A stretch of DNA of 61,090 nucleotides from Penium margaritaceum (lineage: Eukaryota; Streptophyta; Zygnematophyceae; Desmidiales; Peniaceae): positions 26,477 through 87,566 of the forward strand of contig SZWC01000092.1 of the NCBI GenBank assembly GCA_023375785.1. The letters are read 5' to 3'. Below, piece after piece: positions 44,276 to 54,993 of this stretch. A program made the position numbers and the translations under genes. The notes under the pieces were generated by a model. It did not search any database and had not been told where the DNA came from. It was given only the letters and a program-made list of their open reading frames with translations. Position 1 is the stretch's first letter. Every line of letters begins with the position of its first letter.

Positions 44276-45213
44276 AGTCTGGTTCTGCTGCTACTGCTGC
44301 TGATGACGTTGTTGTGACTACTACTACCGTTGCTGTGAAGATTGCTGCTTTTGCTGGTGCTACTGCTGCTCCTTCTAGTCCCTCTTGAACTTGAAGCACT
44401 CTTTCTTGTAGTGCCCCTCTTTCTAGCAATAGTGGCACTTGCCCTTCTTCTTGCCTCTCTGTTTCCCGGACTGCTGCTGCTACTGGTTGTGTGAGCCCAT
44501 GGCCATGAAAGCTGCTTCATTGCTGTTGCTGCCGCCATTGCGGTTTGCTCCATTGCGACCGGTTCCACCTGCACCAGGTGCGTGCAAATGAAGTCGAGGT
44601 CAAGAGTCTGCTGGCACTCCAGCGTCTCTCGCACCGTGTCGTAGCTGGTTGGGAGTCCCCTTAGCAAGAGGAAGATGAAGCGCGTCTCTTCCACGGGTTT
44701 ACCGGCTGCTCTCAACTACTTTGCCAGCTCCTTTGCCCTGTCCAGGTACGACTCCATTGCTTCACCACCATGTATTTTGAGCGCCATCATCTTTTCCTCC
44801 AAAAGCATGACGAATGCAGGATCCTTGCTCTCATACTTCTTGCACAACGTATCCCACCCCTCCTTTGCAATAGCCTTGTCACTCACGTACTGAAGATGCG
44901 GGTTGGAGATGGTGTTGACAAGCAACCTGTAGGCCTGCCTGTCCTTCTTCTTCCACTCCTCATACGCCGCTGGTACAGTTGCAAAAGAACCTGCATCAGC
45001 TGCACCCTTTTGCGGAGACTTCCCCACCACCACGTGTGCTACGGTGATGCCTTTTGCCAGTGGAACGGGAGCCGGCTCGTCGCCGCTCACCACCTCCCAC
45101 AAGCCCCTCTCCTCCAAAAGGAGGCGGGTACAGATCTTTCAAAACGTGAAGTTGGCGCATCCCTCCAGCCTCTCCAAAGGCTGGGCTGCTTTTAGAACGC
45201 CAGGTGCTGCCAT
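44276..45213 (-). pseudogene. F1-h gag and Gln-rich linker, broken
   Basis: ATG 45213 (MAAPGVLKAAQPLERLEG). A frame break near 45135 precedes the open part 44716-45117 (LLEERGLWEVVSGDEPAPVP). The knuckle CHYC-KEGHYKKEC lies near 44400-44440 with a TAG for CAG inside. Glutamine linker 44285-44390 has TAG codons. Confidence 0.88.
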
Positions 45214-45796
45214 TTTGAGCCTTGGTGATCCTCAGCGCTGCCCTTGGATGGCGGCACTACCCCTGCTTCTGCTACTGCTTCTGCCAGAAATCTGTCTGAC
45301 AAAAAATGGACTGTAGTTTCCAGCAGACTGGAAAAGTCAACTCAAAACCTTTCAGATCAACCCATAAAACAGGGTCATCAATAGGGGGTTTTGAAAGATG
45401 TGCAATCTTGAAAACAGGGAATGCTTCTGCTCCTACTCTAACTCAGACAAGCCAGCTTGTAAACGGCGTTTCTCCCAAACGAATCAATGGAATGCAAATA
45501 TTTTAGAACCAATGGAAGTCTTAGGAAAAATACTACAACTTGCATGTGCCACTTTTTAGATTTGACAAAGAAACGAAAGAATTATGGTCATCACAAGGTG
45601 ACAATCTTACTCATAGACCTCGTTTTGAGCATAACTCTTTATCCGACCATTGGATCTTCGCGATCTTGGGCTTGTTGGAAAGCTTGTCTGATAAAATTGG
45701 AGATCCTGTGCTTGATTGTCAAATCCGGTGAAGGTTTTATCCCAACCCGTCACTCTCAAAGTGATGGCCTATGCTGGCTGAAAGTGGCAGAACTTG
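45214..45796 (-). other. F1-h leader
   Basis: Leader homologous to F1-a 4089-4721, slightly shortened by a deletion near 45620. No ORF of interest. Confidence 0.78.
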
Positions 45797-45808
45797 GCTC
45801 TCATACCA
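45797..45808 (-). promoter_or_regulatory. F1-h primer-binding site
   Basis: Minus reading TGGTATGAGAGC, one base off TGGTATCAGAGC, three bases from the LTR start at 45812. Confidence 0.85.
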
Positions 45809-45811
45809 AAA

Positions 45812-46866
45812 TGTTGGATCTGGAGGAGAGAGGGAGCCTTGGAGCAGCGAGCATGTGTGATTGGAAGGGCATCACTTGTGCTGAAGAATGGTTGTTGAAT
45901 CACTCAAAATGATGTAGTACATATAGAGCTAGAGCTTGGGCAAGTCAGCCCTCTCACAAGCCACACCACTTACCCATGGAGGCTAAGGCTCATTCACTAG
46001 AGTNNNNNNNNNNNNNNNNNNNNNNNNNNNNNNNNNNNNNNNNNNNNNNNNNNNNNNNNNNNNNNNNNNNNNNNNNNNNNNNNNNNNNNNNNNNNNNNNN
46101 NNNNNNNNNNNNNNNNNNNNNNNNNNNNNNNNNNATCTGGAGGAGAGAGGGAGCCTTGGAGCAGCGAGCATGTGTGATTGGAAGGGCATCACTTGTGCTG
46201 AAGAATGGTTGTTGAATCACTCAAAATGATGTAGTACATATAGAGCTAGAGCTTGGGCAAGTCAGCCCTCTCACAAGCCACACCACTTACCCATGGAGGC
46301 TAAGGCTCACACACTAGAGTCCATAATCTCACACAAGGGAGGAAATCATCCTAACAATCAGGCTGACCACTCACACACCACCTAGGGAGCTAGAGAATGC
46401 TCTCATGCCACACTCCTCGTGGTCACATAACCCACAAACCCATGGAGAATCGCCATGTGTCCATGGCTAGGACACAAGGATCTCATCTCACCTAAAGAGT
46501 AAGGAGAGGTACCTTTATCCTAGTCAGCACACTCTGACAAGGCAATCCTAAGACCAAGAACCGTTTTGGATATTTCTCCCATCAGGTCTTGACCCTGGAC
46601 CTCTTGCCTCTTTCTTTTCTCAGGCTAAGGCATGGAGTTATCACCCATGGCCACCTAGACATCGACGGTCCATGACCCCCGAAACTTCGAAAACTCATAT
46701 CTCCCAATCCGACCGTTGGATCGGCCTCAAATCTGGACCGTGGACATTGTGCTAGCTGATCTTTCCAGTGGTGAAGTTTGATTGACGATCGGAGCAAGCA
46801 TCTAGTACTTTCCTGGAACTTGTTCCTGTGGACCTGAAACAGAGCCGGATGGCTCCTTTCCCAACA
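45812..46866 (-). repeat. F1-h 5' LTR with N gap and duplicated end
   Basis: TGTTGGATCTGG start, CTTTCCCAACA end. 45818-46003 and 46135-46320 are near-identical 186 bp copies (both share GATGTAGTAC and CTTACCCATGG), separated by 131 N (46004-46134). Removing one copy and the gap gives 738 bp, the family length. Confidence 0.9.
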
Positions 46867-47029
46867 AACCAGCAGCTCATGAAGCAGTAGGAAGAGACAT
46901 TCTCCCTGATGATGTCCCTCTTGAACCTTCCTCTAGCATGACAGTGGGAGAACTACTCTACTCTCCGAGCGAGCTCATCGGCAGAAGTAGAGGAAGAAGA
47001 TGCACCACCATCAGGAGTATCAACCAGCC
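46867..47029 (+). pseudogene. F1-g continuation: integrase-RT linker
   Basis: Starts with the second AACCA target copy and continues the acidic linker of F1-g (AGRDILPDDVPLEPSSSMT-like, SPSELIGRSRGRRC frame). Cut at about 47030 by a family 2 LTR end. Confidence 0.82.
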
Positions 47030-47338
47030 TGTGGCGACGGTCTAGAAAACGGGTTCCGGCACAATGGTTCCCATCGACTGCTCTTGGTATTACAACCAAG
47101 AGATGATATCACCGTCATAGCCAAGGTTCCACACTGAGTAGTTCATAGGAATCACTTCCTTCCATTGATTCCATGATACCCGGTCACTTTTGTGCGAGAA
47201 GCAAATTCCCACCGCTTAGACAAACCAAGGCTTCTTTAGTATCTACCTCTGCTGGACAAGTCTGTTACGAGTCTCAAAGGTAAGAACTGTACTCAATGAC
47301 AGGCAACTGACAGGTTCTTATAATCCTAGAGCCAGCCT
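47030..47338 (-). repeat. F2-d LTR fragment
   Basis: Matches the F2-c LTR from its end (GACGGTCTAGAAAACGGG) to CCTAGAGCCAGCCTCC, then is fused to RT sequence (CACGTACTGCCATTC). Confidence 0.82.
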
Positions 47339-48040
47339 CCACGTACTGCCATTCAGGTAGTGCATGAAGGTGAGCCCAGCCTTGAAGCCGTCCATCTCCT
47401 AGTACCACATCACCAGAGCATGTTTTAGCCCGTGGAGTGCTTTTACCAGGTTGCCAACCTTGTCATCTGGAGCTTTCACTCCCTTGGGCACTTCCATTAG
47501 TACTTCTTTGTCTAGCTTCCCCTAGAGGACAAATGTCCTCGTACTTTGAGCCTGCACGTTTGGAAAATCCCTACGCATGCTTGAAGTTTATCCAGAGTAT
47601 CCACTTTGACCCCACCACGTGCGCGTTAGGGGACCTCTCCACCAGAAGCCATGTTTCGTTCTCTTCAATGGATGCGGGTTTGCTATCCAGTACCTCCTTC
47701 CACTTGGCCGCATCTGGCATGTTCATAGCCTCCGTTACGATCACAGGCTCTCCTTGAGTCCAGTCAGTTCCACAATCATAGCATCGTACTTGGGCGGAGG
47801 TTTCTTCTGGCGAGTACTACGCGAGAGTGTTACTGGTGGTGCTTCAAGGCTTAGTTGCTTCTTTTGCTCCTGCGGTGCCAGTGATCTGTTGTTTACCGAA
47901 AATCCACCGGCCTCAGAGTTTGACTTAGAGACTCCGAATGACTCAGACTCGGTGTCAGAGTCCGACGTTGTGTCAGCCTGCACAGCCACTCTCCCTTTGA
48001 CACCATCTTTCACTAGTACCATCTCCCATGTCTCAGGTGC
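47339..48040 (-). pseudogene. F2-d RT N-terminal fragment and linker
   Basis: Remnants of MDGFKAGLTFMHYLN, LVKALHGLKHALVMWY and KVPKGVKAPDDK at 47350-47510, then a deletion, then linker 47741-48022 (TLSRSTRQKKPPPKYDAMIV). No YVDD; RNase H absent. Confidence 0.82.
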
Positions 48041-49158
48041 CTAATCACCTGACTCGAGCAACACAACCCACTCTCCTGATTTAGGAGCATGGATAGGATC
48101 TAGCGACTCTCCCTTGCCAAGAGTCCTTTCATCAAACTCGACATCTCGACTCCTGATGAGCTTTCCAGCCGCTTGGTCCCACAGCTTGGACGTCTTGTAT
48201 GGAGTGTCGTATCCGACCATTACACAGATACGAGCGCGTACATCTAGCTTGCCACTTCCTTCTCCTACTTGGACCTTTACCCATGCAGTACAGTCAAAGA
48301 TCCTCAAGTGTGAGGCATCTCGCCTTTTCCCTGACCAAGCCTTCTATGGCGTCCTGAGCTGCTTCTCTTGCTGCTCCTTACCACGTCTTCCAAGCGCGGC
48401 TACCGAAGTGAGATTCACAAGGTAGCAAGCAGTTCTTGTAGCTTTAGTCTAGAAGCAAGGTGGGATTTTGGCATCAAAGAGTATGCTTCGTGTCATGCCG
48501 AGCATAGTCTAGTTCATCCGTTCAGCAATGCCATTACTCTGGGTTGTCCGTGTAGTGTCTTGACCTTCTTGCTTGTCTACCACTCCACCATCGCGAGAAA
48601 CTCTTGCAGCTTCTCCTTTACCTCTCCCTTTATCGTGAGGAAGTAGATCCACTTCTTGCAACTCTGGTCATCCATGAATATCAGTATATACTTGCTATTC
48701 TTGTTTGAAGAGGTGCGGAATAGTCCGCACACATCAGAGTGAATCAAGTCCAAGATTACTGCCACACATTGCCCATTACGCTCAAAGGGCTTTCTCTTTA
48801 CCTTGCCTTGGAGGCATGGCTCATACAACTGGCACTTTCCCTCAGTCTTGGCCTTGCATCCATCCATCTCATGAACCACATCTTGCTCTTGCATACCTTG
48901 TAGTGTGCAATCGGCCACATGGCCAAACCGCCTATGCCACAGCTCACCATCTCTGTCGGTGGATTTGGCTGCCATGGTGATGCCGTGTGGTGCAACATCA
49001 GGCTTTGTAGACTTGGGCTCTTCAACCGCCGCATATCCGTCATTCATACTTTCAATGGGTTCGGTCTGCAATACGTAGAGCCCATGAATTCTTGGGACTA
49101 GTGTGAGAAGACTCTCCTTGGGATAGGAGATCTTGATGTCCTTGTTTTTGAAAATCAC
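48041..49158 (-). pseudogene. F2-d integrase, broken
   Basis: C-terminal part 48041-48307 (VMVGYDTPYKTSKLWDQAAG, RSRDVEFDERTLGKGES). Core and zinc part 48577-49158 (WHRRFGHVADCTL, YEPCLQGKVKRKPFERNGQ, HSDVCGLF). The segment with the second Asp is deleted near 48560, but the third acid is kept as Glu (48521-48523, NGIAERM). Confidence 0.88.
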
Positions 49159-49774
49159 GGCCTCCTCCTAAGTGAAGACGACCGTCATGTCGTGGTCCAT
49201 GATTTTGGACACTTACAAGAGGTTTGCTGCAAAAGAATGCATGTAAACGACATTCTCCAGCTTCAAGTCTTTTTCAACATCGTTCACGTTGATGCTGATC
49301 AACTTATCTCCCTCGCCTTGCGTATGGACAAGGCTGCCGTTCGTACACCTAAAACGACGTTCCGTAACCCCAATGAAGATAAACCCATCCTTCTTCCTTG
49401 AAGAGTTGTGGTTCGTGCCCGAGTCAAACCTGTAGGCTCCACGCTTGAGCAATGCCGCTCCCTTGGTTGCCGGCACACTTTCAGCTATCATGCTTGTCAA
49501 CTCCTTACTCTTTTCTTTACCTTTGTATGTACCACCATGATCTCTATCTTCCTTCTTGGGAGCCTTGCACTCCCGTGTCCAATGCCCAGGCTTGCTAGAG
49601 TTATGGCACTTCCCAGGACACTTTAACCAAAAGAGGACTTGTTACCACATCCTCGGTATAGTCTGGTATAAGCTGAAATGTTAACCTCACTACCGCTGCG
49701 ACGCATGGCCTCGTTGCGCACGTACTCAAACACTACCTCATACGTCAAATCCTCCTCCTTCCTACCAATCTGCC
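49159..49774 (-). pseudogene. F2-d gag knuckle and protease
   Basis: 95 codons open at 49213-49500 with intact protease DSG (49427-49435) and KKDGFIFIGVTERRFRC. The knuckle CHNSSKPGHWTREC near 49570-49620 has lost Cys2 but keeps the last Cys that F2-a and F2-c lack. gag fragment KEEDLTYEVVFEYVRNEAM ends near 49774 at an LTR junction. Confidence 0.85.
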
Positions 49775-49987
49775 AAAGGCGACGATCTAGAAAACACGTT
49801 CCGACACAATGGTTCTCGCCGGCCGCTCTAAGTATTACAACCAAGAGATAATATCACCCTCGGAGCCAAGGTTCCACACTCAGCAGCTCATAGAAATCAC
49901 TTCCTTGCACTGTGTCCTTAAGACATGGTCACTTTCATTGAGGAGTGAAATCATAGGGCTTAGACCAACCAATGCTTCTTTAGTGTC
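49775..49987 (-). repeat. Family 2 LTR fragment
   Basis: GGCGACGATCTAGAAAACACG to CTTCTTTAGTGTCT matches the end of the F2 LTR; ends at an inverted RT fragment. Confidence 0.8.
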
Positions 49988-49989
49988 TC

Positions 49990-50074
49990 GCAATGCGTGA
50001 AAGTGAGCCGAGCCAGACTTAGGGGACTTTCTGAAGATGACGACTTCATGGTCGGGCTCACCTTCACGCATTGC
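49990..50074. repeat. 20 bp inverted repeat from RT sequence
   Basis: 49990-50009 (minus RT, LTFTH region) and 50055-50074 (plus RT, same codons) are reverse complements with one mismatch, spaced by 45 bases of unassigned sequence. It marks the switch from F2-d (-) to F2-e (+). Confidence 0.75.
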
Positions 50075-51131
50075 TAGGATGACCCTAGTGTCCATGTGCG
50101 GGAGGATGAGCAAGACTTGATGTTGGTTGCACTATACGTGGAAGACATGATCACCGCTCGTCATCGGTCGAGCTATTGAACAAGCTCAAGACAGATCTCA
50201 GCTACAGGTTCAAGATGAAGGACATAAGTCCGCTCGAGTCTTACCTCAGAATAGTCATCCACCACAATCAAGCAGCAGGCACCATCGAGCTAAACGAGAC
50301 CAAGTACATCCTGGAGGTCCTGAAGCGCTACAACATGGAGGACTGCAAGCCCATTAGCACACCCATGACAACAGACATCAAGCTCTCCTCCTCCATGACT
50401 CCCAGCATGGAAGCAAAACGGCGTGAGATGGAGAACATTTCCTACCAGTCTATTGTTGACAGTCTCATGTATGCCATGGTAGGAATACGCCCTGACATTA
50501 GCTATGACATTTGCTAGGACAAGTGAGTAAGTTTGTGGCCAATCCAGGGGCACAACACTCGCAAGAAGCAAAGCGCGTCATGCGCTATCTATAGAAGACC
50601 CGACACATGAAACTCCAGTTTGGAGGCCAAGAAGGATCTGACCCGTTGCGGCTGGTGTGCTATAAACACGCTAACTCAGGAGGAAGAATTGATGATAAAA
50701 AGTCCACCTTAGGCTTTGTTTGCCTCTTAAATGGTGGTGCAGACTCTTGGGCACGCACAAAGGAAGATTGTGTCTCCCTCTCTGCCGCTGAGGCAGAGAA
50801 CATCGCTCTGTCGAAAGCATGCAAGGAGACAAAGTGGCTACGTAGTTTGCTTGCCAACATGAAAGTGCCACAAACGGAGGCAACAGAGGTCCGCATCAAA
50901 ACCAAGAGTGCCATGAAAAAGGCATAAGATGATGTCATCCCCCGGCGGACCAAGCACATGGACATTAGGTACCACTACCCACGCAACCTGGTCATAAAGG
51001 AGATCGTGGACCTGGAATACGTGGAGACCAGGAAGATGCTCGTAGATTGCATGACAAAGGCACTGGACAGCGAATGGCACTCTACAGGTACACGAGGCAT
51101 CGATATGGTCAATGTAGCAGACGAAGACTGA
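50055..51131 (+). pseudogene. F2-e RT C-terminus and RNase H, broken
   Basis: Catalytic YVDD reads YVED (50135-50146). 50176-50517 encodes LNKLKTDLSYRFKMKD and YILEVLKRYNMEDCKP. Stops near 50518, 50586 and 50596, then 50607-50927 RNase H (STLGFVCLLNGGADSWARTK, LSAAEAENIALSKACKETKW), one TAA, and the pol C-terminus HMDIRYHYPRNLV to VNVADED with stop TGA at 51129-51131. This shows the natural F2 pol end. Confidence 0.9.
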
Positions 51132-51413
51132 GGCCAAGAGTGCTAGAGAGGGGAGAGATCTCAGAGCTAATGGACAGAGGTACAAGAGAGAGTTTGCTCA
51201 CGTGATATGCTCCTTGTCGTTGGCTAATGTTTGGACAGGCATAGGATAGTCTAGGCATGCACTGCTCTTGTGGAGCAAGTCCCCTTGGTCTAAAATGGAT
51301 AGTATAGCCAGCAAACACTACCTAGGAAAACTCCTTGTGGCTTAGACGTTCCAGAGTTTAGTCTCTAGAGCGAGAAGTCACTGGATCCCAGCCCACTGAA
51401 TAATTCTCTTTGT
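51132..51413 (+). other. F2-e 3' untranslated region
   Basis: Contains GCATGCACTGCTCTTGTGG motif (51255 on) and a tRNA-like sequence, followed by the polypurine tract AAAAGGGGGAGAGG (51417-51430). Confidence 0.7.
51331..51398 (+). other. tRNA-like sequence in F2-e 3' UTR
   Basis: A box TGGCTTAGACG at 51338-51348, identical to F2-c and F2-f. The B box is degraded (CACTGGATCCCAGC), about five bases shorter than in F2-c. Confidence 0.5.
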
Positions 51414-51416
51414 GAC

Positions 51417-51430
51417 CAAAAGGGGGAGAG
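51417..51430 (+). promoter_or_regulatory. F2-e polypurine tract
   Basis: AAAAGGGGGAGAGG just before the LTR. Confidence 0.75.
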
Positions 51431-51890
51431 GAAGGTTCTAAGAGATATCTTTGAACATTTCAAGGTCCTTCCTAGTGGCAAGCGCTACTCGGCAGTCACA
51501 GGGAGCGCCATGTAGGTAGAATGGATGATGCACTCCAGATTGCCCCCAAAGTGGCTAATCCAAGGAGCCACTACTCGCCTATGCTAGAGGCTTGCACTGG
51601 TACTACAGGAGCCTGTCAGTTGCCTTACATTGAGTAGAGTTCTTACCTTTGAGAATCCTAACAGAGTTGTCAACCAGAGGCACACACTAAAAAGCATTTG
51701 TTGGTCTATGCCCCTGGAGTTTGCTCCTCACGCGAAAGTGAGTAGGTGCTAAAGACACAGCGCAAGGAGGTGATTCTTATGAAGTGCTCAGTGTGGAACC
51801 TTGGCTCAGAGTTGTAATACCAAGAGCGGTCAGCGGGAACCATTGTGTCGGAATCCATTTTCTAGTCTGTCGCCTCATGCCGATTGACAA
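51431..51890 (+). repeat. F2-e LTR
   Basis: Reverse complement of the F2-c LTR layout: TTCTAAGAGATATC to TCTAGTCTGTCGCC and GATTGACA at the end. Faces F2-f LTR tail to tail. Confidence 0.75.
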
Positions 51891-52004
51891 AGTATTATGG
51901 GCCCACACTCACTAATTGTAAGGTACGCTCTTGTGCACTCTCTTTCTCACTATCTCTTGCAGCGCGCATGAGCTCCATCAGCTCCACCTGTAAGTAGGAG
52001 CAAA
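51891..52004. other. Unassigned spacer between two facing F2 LTRs
   Basis: About 114 bases (TATTATGGGCCCACACTC to CTCCACCTGTAAG) found nowhere else in the window. It has GTAAGG and a pyrimidine-rich CTCACTATCTCTTGCAG that resemble splice signals, but no ORF. Could be flanking host DNA or an F2 leader piece. Confidence 0.5.
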
Positions 52005-52594
52005 CTCTTAGGACTTAGACCAACCAATGCTTCTTGAGTGTCTACCCCTGGTGGACAACTCTGTTAGGAGTCTTAAAGGTAAGAACTATACTGAATGATA
52101 GGCAACTGACATGATCTTATGGTCCTACAGCCAGCCTTTAGCCTACGCGTGAAGTGGCTCTTTGGATCAGCCACTTTCATAGCAATCTGGATTGCATCAT
52201 CCCCCCCACCTACATGGCGTTCCCTTTGACTGCCAACAAGCGCCAGCCACCAAGAAGGACCTTGGAATGTCCTAAGATGTCCCTTAGAACCATCGTATCC
52301 CCCTTTTGGTCACAAAGAAAATTAGTCACTGTGCTGGGATTTGACCGAATGACCTCTCGCTCCAGAGACTAACTCCGGAACGTCTAAGCCACAAGGGTTA
52401 TCCTAGGTAGTGTTTTCTGGCTATACTATCCACTTTAGACCAAGGGGACTTTTGCAAAGGAGTAGTGCATGCCATGTAAATCTGGACCAGACTTAGGAGA
52501 CTTACTCCAAGCGAGTAGTGCATGCCTAGTCCGGCCTATGCATGTCCACATATCAGCCATGGACAAGGAGCATATAAGGTCAACAACCAAGAGA
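52005..52594 (-). mobile_element. F2-f (part 1): LTR and 3' UTR
   Basis: Family 2 LTR (52005-52300), reversed polypurine tract near 52300-52312, and 3' UTR including the tRNA-like sequence and two imperfect repeats (GTAGTGCATGCC). Cut by F1-i at about 52595; the RNase H part resumes at 54994 after a loss of about 400 bases of F2 sequence. Confidence 0.8.
52323..52398 (-). other. tRNA-like sequence in F2-f 3' UTR
   Basis: Sense A box TGGCTTAGACG (52381-52391) and B-box-like CGGTCAAATCC (52337-52347), starts 44 bases apart; next to it CCAGC as in a T arm. Confidence 0.55.
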
Positions 52595-52654
52595 TATTGC
52601 ACGGGCAGCACCACGCTAGCCGCGCGCAAACAACCCAGCACCAGGTAGCAGGTA

Positions 52655-54300
52655 CCTTTTCTCTGTGCGCTACAAGCCTGGTGAGTCGGGAATTTGTGGA
52701 TACTCCAAAAACCAGACAAGATGAACGTCACAATTGTAGTAGTATTTGATTAACCTTCGTCGTACAAGGAGGCCATGGTTGTACGAGTTGGAGCATATTG
52801 GACGTAAGCTATGGAGCAAGAGATACAATCGTAGCTCGATAGTGGTACGTAGGAGATGACTGAGCATCCAACAAGACGCAAGGTAATCAAATGCAAGTGG
52901 AGTTTCATGAAGAAGAGGGCCATAGATGGTAACCTCAAAAAGTACAAGGCAAAGCTCGCTGCCAAGGGCTACTCGCAGCAGGAAGGCATGGACTACAGTG
53001 AAACTTGAACTTCCATTACAAAGTTTGCCTCTGTGCGCACGCTCCTTTTTTATGAGGCAGCTAAGGATTTCCAGATTCACCATATAGATATCAAGGAGAA
53101 TTCTTGAATGGTGAGTTGGAGGAGGAAATCTACATGGAGCAGCCAGAGGGATTTGTCATGTATGGCCAGGAGAACCTGGTTTGTAAGCTCTAGAAGTTGC
53201 TGGACAGCCTCAAGCAACCGTCGCGTGCTCGGAACCAGAAACCGGATCCGGCGCTGTAGTGCATGGGGTTTGAGCACAATGAGTGTGACTACAGAGTGTA
53301 TCGCTAGCAGCATGGTCAAGAAGTGCTCATCACCATCGTCTATGTGGGTGACATGCTCCTCCTTTCCAACAGCATGTTTGCTCTACGGGAATTCAAAGAG
53401 GCCATGAACGATCGCTTCCAAATGTCTGATCTTGGGGAATCATCATACATCCTCGTTATCCAGATCATGCATGACTGCAAATCAAGCTTTCTCTTGCTGG
53501 AGCAAAGCCGCTCGAGCAAGGATGTCTTGGAGCAGTTTCGCATGAGAGAGGCTAAACCCATCGGCACGCCGCTGGAGATGCGGCACTACCTCTTGAGCTT
53601 AAATAGAGAAGCAGATGTAGCTGAGCGGCAAAGTACCAGAGCGCCATCGACAGTCTCATGTACCTGATGGTGGCAACCAGGCTGGAATTTGCACAGGTTG
53701 TGAGCGCTGTAAGCCAGTACATTGCGAACCCCGGACCCAAGCACAAGAAGGTAGTGCAGCGAATCTGTCGGTTTCTTGCTAGAACCATCAACATCAACAT
53801 CACCTACAATGGCAACGACAACAACATCATCAGCTATACAGATGATGATCGGGCTTCAAACCCTGAGGACCGCAAGTCCATCTTCGGACAGGTATTCCTC
53901 ATGCATGGTGGGGCCATCAGCCTGTGCAGCGAGCCGCAGGTGGACGTAGCCATCTCAAGCATGGAAGCTGAATACGTCTCCTTCAGCTTTGGAGCCAAGG
54001 AAGGAGTTTTGCTTCAGCGTCTCATGGCGCAGATGAGTGGGAGAGCAGCAGTTCATGTTCTTATGCGCATTGAGAACCGGAGCGCAATCGCACTTGCCAA
54101 TAATCTTAAGCACCATGCACGTACCAAGCACATTGATATCGCATATCACTTCATGAGGGACATGGTCCAGAAGGGTGCTATGAAGCAAGAGTTTACTCCA
54201 ACCAGCAAGCAGGTCGTTGGTTTCTACACCAAGCTTGTGATCCAAGAGAAGCAGCAGTTCCACATGCATTTGCATGTGGACTCAGGCTTCTCTGAAAATT
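52655..54300 (+). pseudogene. F1-i RT and RNase H, broken
   Basis: TAG at 52832-52834 at the shared IQSQ codon. RT motif YVGD (53341-53352). RNase H is largely open at 53658-54404 (SYTDDDRASNPEDRKS, HGGAISLCSEPQVDVAISS, HHARTKHIDIAYHFMRDMV), with the ORF running on into the LTR. Many frame breaks in RT. Confidence 0.9.
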
Positions 54301-54314
54301 GCAAAGTGGGATGT

Positions 54315-54993
54315 TGTTGGAAAAGGGGCCATCCGGTTCAGTTTGAGGTCCACAGGAACAAGTTCCAGGAAACTACCGGATACGTACTCGGATTGTCAAT
54401 CTAATAGCACCATTAGAAAGATCAGGTGGTAAGTTATCTACGGTGCACGTTTGAGGCCGATCCAACAATGGGATGGAGAGATATGAATATTCGAAGTTTC
54501 TGGGGTCCTGGGCAATGGCTCCATGTCTAGGGTCAAGACCTAATGGGAGAAATAATTAAAAGGTCCTAGATTCTTGGATTGCTTTTTTAGAGTGTCCTGA
54601 CTAGAAAAAATATATCTCTCGTTACTTTTTAGGTGAGGTGAGATCCTTGTGTGCTAGCCATGGACACATGGCGATTGTGTATGGGATTGTGGGTTATGTG
54701 ACCACTAGGAGTATGCCATGAGAGCAGTTTTTACCTCTCTAGGTTGTGTGAGTTGTCAACCAGATTGCTAGGCTGATTTCCTCTTTTCTGTGAGATTATG
54801 GCCTCTAGTGTGTGAGCCTTGGCCTCGATTGCTAAGTGGTCTGGCTTGTGAGAGGGCTGACTTACCCAAAGTCTAGCTGTATATGTACTCCATCATTTTT
54901 AGTAATTCAATACCCATTCTTCAGCACAAGTGATGCCCTTTGAGTCCCACAAGTTTGCTACTCCAAGGCTCCTTCTCTCCACAAGTTCGAACA
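54315..54993 (+). repeat. F1-i 3' LTR (679 bp)
   Basis: TGTTGGAAAAGGGGCC start, ends GTTCGAACA (GATCCAACA in sisters). Followed at once by F2 RNase H sequence AGAGGGAGACACAG. Confidence 0.88.

Larger units (their letters stand above)
39963..46866 (-). mobile_element. F1-h: family 1 element with both LTRs, nested in F1-g
   Basis: Complete order with both LTRs, polypurine tract, RNase H, RT, integrase, protease, gag, leader and primer-binding site. It has a perfect target duplication, so it is among the younger insertions. Three N joins (40309, 41152, 46004-46134) inflate or shrink it; the true length is near 6.3 kb minus duplicates. Stops prevent function. Confidence 0.93.
47030..49987 (-). 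mobile_element. F2-d: rearranged family 2 copy
   Basis: LTR piece, then RT N-terminus, integrase, protease, knuckle, then another LTR piece; RNase H, most of RT, leader and gag N-terminus are missing. Confidence 0.85.
50055..51890 (+). mobile_element. F2-e: 3' part of a family 2 copy
   Basis: From the middle of RT to LTR: RT C-terminus, RNase H, stop, 3' UTR with tRNA-like sequence, polypurine tract, LTR. The only plus-strand family 2 copy in the window. Confidence 0.88.
52595..54993 (+). mobile_element. F1-i: 5'-truncated family 1 element
   Basis: Starts in the integrase-RT linker and runs through RT and RNase H to a complete 3' LTR. Inserted in F2-f. No gag, protease, integrase or 5' LTR. 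Confidence 0.9.

Noticed and set aside
51891..52004. A host exon-intron boundary
   Set aside because: Splice-like strings are short and no coding potential or second exon is visible.
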